Source of the DNA: Oscillospiraceae bacterium
Lineage (GTDB): Bacteria > Bacillota > Clostridia > Oscillospirales > Oscillospiraceae
NCBI GenBank assembly: GCA_017558545.1
Contig: JAFYUG010000061.1
Span: forward strand, 1-18,701
Reading direction: 5' to 3'
DNA: 18,701 nucleotides
Within the stretch, counting starts at the first letter, position 1, and each line of letters starts with the position of its first letter. The notes under the pieces are model-generated. The model did not search any database, was not told the origin of the DNA, and saw nothing but the letters and a program-made list of their open reading frames with translations. The position numbers and the translations under genes were made by a program. Positions 13,707-18,701 of this stretch are shown here, one piece after another.

Positions 13707-15050
13707 ATGTCATCTTCGCTTAAAAAAGACCTTACCGTTGGTAATGTTGTTAAGCAACTTGCGGCATTTTCTATCCCCACTCTTCTTGCAAACGTTCTTC
13801 AGGCGCTATACGGCCTTGCAGATATGATTGTTGTGGGGCAATTTATTGGTGATGCCGGATTATCTGCAACGGGGTTGTGCAGCGAAGTAATGATCGTTAT
13901 TTCGGCCACAAGTACGGGTATATGTACGGGCGGCACAGTAGTGTTGGCGCAATACATGGGACTTAAAGACTCAGAAAGCCAAAAAGCAACAATATCGACG
14001 CTTTTTATTCTCATGTGTGGTATTGCGGCTGCATTGACGGCTTTAGGCATTGCATTAACACCGGGTATAGTGCAATTGATGAGAACTCCGGTAGAGGCAG
14101 TGGAACAAGCAAATAGATATTTAAGCTACAGCTGTGGGGGCATAGTCTTTATTTTCGGATACAATGTTGTATGTTCCGTTTTGCGAGGTCTTGGAAATTC
14201 TAAGATTCCAATGTATATTATTGGATTTGCGTCTGTACTGAATGTTCTGCTGGATTTACTTCTTGTAGGTGTCTGCGGTATGGATGTAGGCGGTGCCGCA
14301 TTGGCTACTGTGATTGCTCAGGGCGTAGCTTTTGGTCTGGCACTATGGTATATGAAAGATTTATTTACTGAATTTGAAAAAAACAGCTTTGTTTTTGATC
14401 GTCAAAAAGCACGGCTGATACTTAAAATCGGTGTTCCCAATATGCTCCAGACTACCCTTGTGCACGTATCCATGGTTTTTGTAGGAGCAATAATAAGTAC
14501 CTATGGCGTTACCGCCTCTGCTGCAAGCGCCATAGGGCAGAAGATGAGCAGTATCTCCACCCTCGCAAGGCAGGCAATCTCTGCAGGAGTATCCACTATG
14601 ACCGGGCAAAATATGTCAGCAGGGAAAACTGATAGGGTAGAAAGCGTAGTAAAAACCGGTGTAGTGTTTAGTTTTGCGGCAAATCTTATTCTTTTTGCCG
14701 TAGTAAGCATTTTCCCGGAAACGGTAGCGGGTATATTTACTAAAGACAATGCTGTTATGGGAGAAACAATTAAGTATTTAAGAATTGTTGCGGTTAGCTA
14801 TTTAGTTATGTCTCCTATGACCGTATTTAACGCTCTGGCCATTGGGGTAGGCAATTCTAAGCAATCAATGTTTAATTCCCTTTTAGACTCTGTAATTTGT
14901 CGTATGCCTTTGTGCGTGATTATGGGGTATTTCTTCGGTCTTACAGGAGTATATATTGCTCTGGCAACATCTCCGATATCAGCAGTGTTAAGCGGAGGAA
15001 CATACTTTTTCCGTCGAAAATGGAAAAAAGATTATCTTCTCAAAACATAA
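13707..15050 (+). CDS. MATE family efflux transporter
   Basis: The 447-residue membrane protein has the two homologous six-helix halves of the MATE family, cation-coupled exporters. The N-terminal half shows FSIPTLLANVLQALYGLADM and VGQFIGDAGLSATGLCSEV; the second half begins with LKIGVPNMLQTTLVHVSMVF (about 235) and contains GVTASAASAIGQKMSS. GGGGGG lies just before the ATG, 34 bp after dctM, with no terminator between, so it appears to be the last gene of the glycyl radical enzyme operon. Its place there suggests export of the product or of a toxic by-product, but MATE genes are also common passengers. Its base composition looks more A/T-rich than the first genes of the operon by eye. Confidence 0.93.
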   Translation: MSSSLKKDLTVGNVVKQLAAFSIPTLLANVLQALYGLADMIVVGQFIGDAGLSATGLCSEVMIVISATSTGICTGGTVVLAQYMGLKDSESQKATISTLFILMCGIAAALTALGIALTPGIVQLMRTPVEAVEQANRYLSYSCGGIVFIFGYNVVCSVLRGLGNSKIPMYIIGFASVLNVLLDLLLVGVCGMDVGGAALATVIAQGVAFGLALWYMKDLFTEFEKNSFVFDRQKARLILKIGVPNMLQTTLVHVSMVFVGAIISTYGVTASAASAIGQKMSSISTLARQAISAGVSTMTGQNMSAGKTDRVESVVKTGVVFSFAANLILFAVVSIFPETVAGIFTKDNAVMGETIKYLRIVAVSYLVMSPMTVFNALAIGVGNSKQSMFNSLLDSVICRMPLCVIMGYFFGLTGVYIALATSPISAVLSGGTYFFRRKWKKDYLLKT

Positions 15051-15130
15051 TGGCACTCTAATAATAGTTTGAATAACAAATGACAACTTTTTCTTTTTCT
15101 CCTCCATCTCCTTTTCTTGTTTGCAGGGAG

Positions 15131-15161
15131 CCCGGCAACACATCTTGTTGCCGGGTTTTCT
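15131..15161 (+). terminator. Intrinsic terminator ending the GRE-TRAP-MATE operon
   Basis: CCCGGCAACA (15131-15140) pairs perfectly with TGTTGCCGGG (15146-15155), and TTTTCT follows. It lies 80 bp after the MATE stop. Confidence 0.93.
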
Positions 15162-15267
15162 ATTGCCTGAATGCGCCTAAACAAGCAAAATTTAAGCGCT
15201 CTAAATACTCACAACAAAAGACGTTAGAAAAATAAATAATCCACGGAAACACAGGTGCAAAGCTTTT

Positions 15268-15312
15268 TAGCGGAGGCGCGGGGGATCGAACCGCTGACCT
15301 CTTGAATGCCAT
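15268..15312 (-). other. tRNA-Ala(GGC)-like 3' fragment, possible integration site remnant
   Basis: On the minus strand the segment reads from the anticodon loop ATGGCAT (T33, anticodon GGC) through TCAAGAGGTC and the T-arm AGCGGTTCGATC to an acceptor-like CGCCTCC-G-CTA. This is the layout of the 3' half of a tRNA-Ala. The 5' half does not follow: the bases 5' of the loop (GGGAGCG) cannot pair with TCAAG, the T-stem has mismatches (AGCGG with CCCCG), and CCA is CTA. It is therefore a fragment and not a working tRNA. Such 3' copies of tRNA genes are the usual footprints of tRNA-targeted integrative elements. Confidence 0.6.
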
Positions 15313-15381
15313 CGCTCCCGAGGTTCTGGACTCGGTGGAAGTGGCTTAAAAAGTTAGACAAAACCGCATAAAATGGACATT

Positions 15382-15534
15382 TCACAGTCCATATTGTTCC
15401 AACTGGTACATGGCTTTTCGCACTGTTTCTGGTACTAACTCTGGTACTAAAATTTCCGCAGAATCAAAAATTTCCGCGGTCGTCAGAAACACACCAAAAT
15501 ACCAGTTGAAAGGATAACGAAAAATGGAGTACAT
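15382..15534 (-). other. Possible short coding remnant (LVPELVPETVRKAM tail)
   Basis: A 50-codon minus-strand frame ends at a TGA at 15384-15382 with LVPELVPETVRKAMYQLEQ. It overlaps the start of the Fic gene and has no convincing start. Its VPE repeat comes from the direct repeat CTGGTACTAA (15429-15438 and 15441-15450); AAATTTCCGC is also repeated (15450-15459 and 15468-15477). It may be the decayed tail of an element gene or non-coding. The remaining bases between 15160 and 15523 hold nothing else that I can identify. Confidence 0.2.
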
Positions 15535-16459
15535 CACATCAAAAGAGGCAGCAGAAAAATGGGGCGTTTCAGAGCGAATGGTGCGCGTCTATTGTGTACA
15601 GGAACGCATTCCAAATGCCTATCAGGAATTTGAAATTTGGTACATACCCGAAAATGCAATCAAGCCTACCCGAAAGAAAAAGGAAGCCTCTCAGCTTCCT
15701 AAGCTTCTCAAAACCCTTATCAAGCAGCGCGACGGCAGAATGTATCGCGGCCTCTATGAATACCTGCAGATCAACATGGTCTACAGTAACGGACGCATGG
15801 CCAGCAACCGACTCACCCGTGATCAGATCGAGGTACTGTATAAGACAGACCGCATCTTCACTAACAAAGAGTCCATTAAGGCCAATGACATCATCGAGGC
15901 CCGCAATCATTTCCTCTGCGTGGATATGATTCTCTCCAACGCCATGAAGCCGCTGACACAGACTTTCATCCAGCAACTGCAGTCCACTCTGCTCAGCGAG
16001 AGCTGCCACCACAAACGCCATGCTCCCATTGCCGCCGGGTATCGCAAGACAGCTACCACACCCAAGTTCGGTAAGACCACACCTCCTAAAGAGATCTCTG
16101 TAACCATCAATCAGCTGTTCAAAGAGTATGAAGCCCAAAAGGATATCGGCTTCCACGAGATCCTCGATCTCCATGTCCGTTTTGAGCGCATCCGTCCCTT
16201 TGAAGATTGTAACGGTCGAATCGGACGTCTGCTGATGCTCAAGGAATGCCTCCGGCATGAAGTCACCCCATTCGTCATCGATGACAAGCGACGCACCGGC
16301 TATCTGGACGGCATCCGCCAGTGGGACGAGGATCGCAGCATCCTGATGGACGTCTGTATGGAAGCCCAGATGCGCTTCGAAGCCCAAATCGCCCTACAGG
16401 GCCTCCTTGAGTGTCAGTCGCAGCACATGAGAGCTTACTACAAGGGAGGTAACAGATGA
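15524..16459 (+). CDS. HTH-Fic family protein with degenerate catalytic motif
   Basis: The protein has 311 residues. Residues 1-50 form a MerR/excisionase-like HTH (YITSKEAAEKWGVSERMVRV). Residues about 70-260 form a Fic domain of the type that carries an N-terminal inhibitory helix. Fic enzymes usually transfer AMP to target hydroxyls using the motif HPFX(D/E)GNGRXXR. Here the motif is IRPFEDCNGRIGR (223-235): the catalytic His is Arg224 and the first Gly is Cys229. The inhibitory S-N-x-I-E-G-N segment reads YSNGRMASNRLT (87-98), so its glutamate is missing too. The protein is otherwise intact and full length. Loss of AMP transfer with retained folding and DNA binding is plausible. It overlaps the next gene by 4 bp (ATGA). 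AAAGGA lies about 11 bp upstream of the start. Confidence 0.88.
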   Translation: MEYITSKEAAEKWGVSERMVRVYCVQERIPNAYQEFEIWYIPENAIKPTRKKKEASQLPKLLKTLIKQRDGRMYRGLYEYLQINMVYSNGRMASNRLTRDQIEVLYKTDRIFTNKESIKANDIIEARNHFLCVDMILSNAMKPLTQTFIQQLQSTLLSESCHHKRHAPIAAGYRKTATTPKFGKTTPPKEISVTINQLFKEYEAQKDIGFHEILDLHVRFERIRPFEDCNGRIGRLLMLKECLRHEVTPFVIDDKRRTGYLDGIRQWDEDRSILMDVCMEAQMRFEAQIALQGLLECQSQHMRAYYKGGNR

Positions 16460-16698
16460 TGTTCTTTCACAACTGTCGACTTGACTTTGATACCAACCGT
16501 GTAGAGGCCCTTCTCTCCGATGGCAGCCGTCTCTCTATCGACTGCATCACCGTGGAGAACGAGCTTGCCGAAACATGGCTCGACCGCCGCGAGCTGGACT
16601 TCCTGATCTATAACGAACCGGAGTCCTATGTGGAGCTCATTCTCACCGGTCGTATGGAAGAGTATCTAAACACCGTCCGCGAGGGACAGGAATTCTAA
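16456..16698 (+). CDS. Small protein translationally coupled to the Fic gene (DUF6061-like)
   Basis: The 80-residue acidic protein starts at an ATG overlapping the Fic stop (ATGA), with GGGAGG 8 bp upstream. It contains FDTNRVEALLSDGSRLSIDC, then VENELAETWLDRRELDFLIY and NEPESYVELILTGRMEEYL. I associate this pattern with the uncharacterised DUF6061 family of Firmicutes mobile regions, but this is from memory and moderate in confidence. It has no signal peptide, membrane segment or metal motif. The coupling suggests that it works with or restrains the Fic protein, as small partners do in Fic toxin-antitoxin pairs; this is inference. A terminator follows at once. Confidence 0.8.
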   Translation: MMFFHNCRLDFDTNRVEALLSDGSRLSIDCITVENELAETWLDRRELDFLIYNEPESYVELILTGRMEEYLNTVREGQEF

Positions 16699-16704
16699 AT
16701 TACA

Positions 16705-16738
16705 CTGGGCCATTGCATCAATCATCGCAATGGCCCAG
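16705..16738 (+). terminator. Intrinsic terminator after the Fic/small-protein pair
   Basis: CTGGGCCATTGC (16705-16716) pairs perfectly with GCAATGGCCCAG (16727-16738), followed by CACAGTATTTTCTT. The T run is weak, but position and stem support it. Confidence 0.8.
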
Positions 16739-16750
16739 CACAGTATTTTC

Positions 16751-16779
16751 TTGAATTCAATCGCTAAATTCGATATAAT
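16751..16779 (+). promoter_or_regulatory. Promoter of the DUF2971 gene
   Basis: TTGAAT (16751-16756) and a perfect TATAAT (16774-16779) have 17-bp spacing. Transcription would start near 16786, leaving a leader of about 39 nt before the ATG at 16825. CGATAT-AATA-ATATCG (16771-16786) is a small palindrome over the -10. Confidence 0.7.
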
Positions 16780-16824
16780 AATATCGTGAATCTTAGAATT
16801 GCCCACAACACCGAGGTTGCTGAT

Positions 16825-17910
16825 ATGGATTGTAGAGAGAATTTTGCAGAACTACTGTACTCAACTTATTATGATAGTCTTTGTGATAATGACATCTATG
16901 AGATGCAGATGAACGAACTACGCTCATGGATAAAGGCCAATATTCCTGCAAAACTTTATAAATATCGTTCTGCCGAAGAACGACACTTTGACGCATTTCG
17001 AAATGACCAGCTTTGGGGCGGCTCTATTCTCGCCTTTAATGATCCATTGGAGTGTTTACCTTATTATGATCTGAATAAAATAAACGCCGAAATAAAGCGG
17101 GAGTTTTCACCTGAAATGATTACTCCTATAGTTGAGCAAATATCCAACGGTGCTCCCCCGAAACGCTTCACTAAGCTTCTTACCCAAGACTATCTCGACA
17201 ATCTCAAAGAAACAATCTCACATATTGCTTCGTCGGAGGATCTTGCAAAAAACTTAGGACAAGCTCATGTTCAAGTAATTACCTATCTTAACTCCATCAT
17301 GGATGACTTGGAAAAAGCCTTTTTCTCTGGAATTATGCGGGATGAGATAACATACAAAATCGCATGTTTATCTGAGTCAAATTCTTCATCGCTGATGTGG
17401 GGTCACTATGCCGATTCTCACAAGGGTTTTTGTTTGGAATACGACCTCGTATCTGTTTTGCAAGACTGCCCTAAAACCTGTTCAGACAGCAGATATTGCA
17501 CACAGTTTATGATGACGCCAGCAATTGCCCCTGTAATATATCGAACCGAACGTTTCGATGCAAGTTCTGCATTTGCATCAATGATAATGAATCACATTAA
17601 AGACAAGTGTGGCATTGCCGCTGAAAACTATTATTATGATATGCTGTTGTCCATAAAGACATTGTTAACAAAAGCCGATGCTTGGTCTTACGAAAAAGAA
17701 TGGAGACTATTTCGAAAAGAACAAGGAACTGTGCAACATAAACCTTTGCTAAACATTCAGGCCAACGCTGCATATATCGGAATGAATATGCTACCCGAGC
17801 ACAAAGCCGTAATCAAAGAAATATGTAGTACCAAAGGCATCCCTTGTTACCAAATGGCTCCTCAATACTTTAATTCGAGCTATGAAATAGTGCCCCTTTT
17901 AATCGAATAG
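16825..17910 (+). CDS. DUF2971 domain-containing protein
   Basis: The protein has 361 residues from the ATG at 16825, chosen because GAGG lies 8 bp upstream. A GTG at 16786 in the same frame falls on the predicted transcription start. Family marks are KLYKYRSAEERHFDAFRNDQ, then LWGGSILAFNDPLECLPYY, the central ACLSESNSSSLMWGHYADSH followed by KGFCLEYDL, and AWSYEKEWRLFRKEQ near the C-terminus. DUF2971 proteins are uncharacterised soluble proteins often found in mobile or defence-associated DNA. There is no signal peptide or membrane segment. It has its own promoter and a shared bidirectional terminator, so it is monocistronic. It is more A/T-rich than the Fic gene beside it by eye, suggesting a separate origin. 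Function is unknown. Confidence 0.9.
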   Translation: MDCRENFAELLYSTYYDSLCDNDIYEMQMNELRSWIKANIPAKLYKYRSAEERHFDAFRNDQLWGGSILAFNDPLECLPYYDLNKINAEIKREFSPEMITPIVEQISNGAPPKRFTKLLTQDYLDNLKETISHIASSEDLAKNLGQAHVQVITYLNSIMDDLEKAFFSGIMRDEITYKIACLSESNSSSLMWGHYADSHKGFCLEYDLVSVLQDCPKTCSDSRYCTQFMMTPAIAPVIYRTERFDASSAFASMIMNHIKDKCGIAAENYYYDMLLSIKTLLTKADAWSYEKEWRLFRKEQGTVQHKPLLNIQANAAYIGMNMLPEHKAVIKEICSTKGIPCYQMAPQYFNSSYEIVPLLIE

Positions 17911-17913
17911 CAA

Positions 17914-17950
17914 AAAGCCTGTAGTATTCATCGCGAATACTACAGGCTTT
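17914..17950. terminator. Bidirectional terminator between convergent genes
   Basis: A perfect 16-bp stem, AAAGCCTGTAGTATTC (17914-17929) with its complement at 17935-17950, encloses the loop ATCGC. It has A and T tracts on both sides and serves the DUF2971 gene and the convergent XRE gene. Confidence 0.92.
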
Positions 17951-17952
17951 AC

Positions 17953-18204
17953 TTATTCTTCAGAAATATCGAGACCTTCAAAGAAATCATCGAACGTACA
18001 GTTATAGATCTTCCGAAGTTCGATAATGACGCTGGCTCTGATGTTTAGTTCACCGGCTTCATACTTTGCGTAAGTAGTTCTACCGATGTCACAACCACGG
18101 CGCTGCAGCTCTGCACACAGCTTCTCCTGCGAGATTCCCTTATCAGTACGCAATCTACGGAGATTATCTCCCATATTACGATCGCGACGAATCTTCTGCT
18201 CCAT
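17953..18204 (-). CDS. Small XRE-family HTH repressor
   Basis: The 83-residue protein is almost entirely a Cro/C1-type HTH: NMGDNLRRLRTDKGISQEKL, then CAELQRRGCDIGRTTYAKYE and AGELNIRASVIIELRKIY (about 10-70), ending in an acidic tail. GAGG lies 7 bp upstream of the ATG at 18204. It is divergent from the SLOG-like gene at 18320. The gap between them carries two copies of a 14-bp sequence in opposite orientation, one in each promoter, so it probably represses itself and its neighbour. This layout is typical of repressors of mobile elements and of toxin-antitoxin-like modules. Confidence 0.9.
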   Translation of the reverse strand: MEQKIRRDRNMGDNLRRLRTDKGISQEKLCAELQRRGCDIGRTTYAKYEAGELNIRASVIIELRKIYNCTFDDFFEGLDISEE

Positions 18205-18220
18205 TATCTCACCTCACATA

Positions 18221-18300
18221 CGATTGACCAGTATTGGTTGCAACCCTCATTATCGTATGCTATATTGAGATAAAATATTGTCCGCTATACTGGTCAGTCG
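18221..18300. promoter_or_regulatory. Paired operator-like sites in the XRE/SLOG divergent promoter
   Basis: CGATTGACCAGTAT (18221-18234) and the inverted ATACTGGTCAGTCG (18287-18300) agree at 13 of 14 positions, with centres 66 bp apart. The first lies between TTGCAA and TATGTG on the minus strand (the XRE promoter). The second overlaps a TATACT -10 (18286-18291) for the plus-strand gene. Confidence 0.65.
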
Positions 18301-18319
18301 TGCAATGGAGGGAAGAAAA

Positions 18320-18701
18320 ATGTCTGCCTGCACTTTCTTCGGACATCGTGATTGTCCGAGCTCGATTAAGCCCAAGCTGCGCGAGGTTCTGATTGATTTG
18401 ATCGAGAACCATGCTGTAGATATGTTTTATGTTGGCCAACAAGGAGCATTTGATGGCATTGTGCGCTCTGTTCTAAAAGAGTTAGTGTCGGTATACCCCT
18501 ATATCCGTTATGCCGTCGTTCTGGAGCGTTTGCCCCCAAAACGGGACGAGTTTGATACCCGCGATTACTCCGATACCATGCTTCCGGAAGGTATTGAAAC
18601 TGTTCGCCCTCGCTTTACTATCTCATGGCGCAACAAATGGATGATTAAGCAATCCGACTATGTTGTAACCTATATCACCCACTCTTGGGGCGGTGCAGCA
18701 C
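18320..18701 (+). CDS. SLOG/DUF1273-like nucleotide-sensing family protein, 5' part
   Basis: The frame runs from the ATG at 18320 (GGAGGG 8 bp upstream) and is cut by the window end after 127 residues. The N-terminus, SACTFFGHRDCPSSIKPKL, and FYVGQQGAFDGIVRSVL are the signatures of the Rossmann-like SLOG superfamily that binds nucleotides or nucleotide-derived ligands. Further marks are YSDTMLPEGIETVRPRFTIS, RNKWMIKQSDYVVTYIT and HSWGGAA (the ligand loop at the cut). Related short proteins occur in many Firmicutes mobile and accessory regions; their role is not established. It is controlled from the operator region shared with the XRE repressor. The glutamine in YVGQQG replaces a residue that is often Asn or Gly. 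Confidence 0.85.
   Translation, partial: MSACTFFGHRDCPSSIKPKLREVLIDLIENHAVDMFYVGQQGAFDGIVRSVLKELVSVYPYIRYAVVLERLPPKRDEFDTRDYSDTMLPEGIETVRPRFTISWRNKWMIKQSDYVVTYITHSWGGAA

Noticed and set aside
12401..13780. A 459-codon minus-strand open frame opposite dctM
   Set aside because: Its Asn/His/Cys-rich translation has no recognisable domain, and dctM is clearly the coding strand.
15268..15312. Functional tRNA gene
   Set aside because: The 5' half, the anticodon stem and several T-stem pairs are missing.

Overview
The window reads like chromosome from an anaerobic gut-type Firmicute (Clostridia, Oscillospiraceae-like). Support for this comes from strong AGGAGG-type ribosome binding sites, a lipoprotein-anchored TRAP binding protein, an oxygen-sensitive glycyl radical enzyme, a glycine riboswitch on an AgcS symporter, and several dense families of short palindromic intergenic repeats. 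The genus cannot be fixed from the sequence alone.

Layout. 1-2047: the end of rplL with its terminator, a composite palindromic repeat, rsmE, then about 600 bp of interleaved repeat families. 2048-5910, minus strand: a DegV protein, a cluster of stacked inverted repeats, an HTH protein with membrane segments, and an AgcS amino-acid/cation symporter. The symporter has a leader of about 300 nt carrying a glycine riboswitch and an intrinsic terminator. 6086-7007, minus strand: a small SANT/Myb-like HTH protein and a TetR-family regulator. 7256-15050, plus strand: a tight six-gene operon encoding a glycyl radical enzyme (GRE), its radical-SAM activase, the three parts of a TRAP transporter (DctP, DctQ, DctM) and a MATE exporter. 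15051-18701: a terminator, a fragment resembling the 3' part of tRNA-Ala(GGC), then probable accessory DNA: an HTH-Fic protein with a degenerate catalytic motif, an overlapping 80-aa partner, a DUF2971 protein, a small XRE repressor and a divergent SLOG-like protein cut off by the window end.

How the genes fit together. The most interesting unit is the TetR/GRE/activase/TRAP/MATE locus. It looks self-contained: TRAP import of an anionic substrate, radical cleavage, and possibly product export by MATE, under a divergent TetR regulator with a 25-bp perfect palindrome upstream. The GRE has both radical signatures (Cys439 and Gly774) but has Cys-Val-Leu where the dehydratases and C-N/C-S lyases have Cys-X-Glu. 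No aldehyde or alcohol dehydrogenase or microcompartment gene is adjacent. The substrate therefore cannot be assigned from known GREs and may be new. The right-hand accessory region, next to the tRNA-like fragment, resembles a genomic island boundary.
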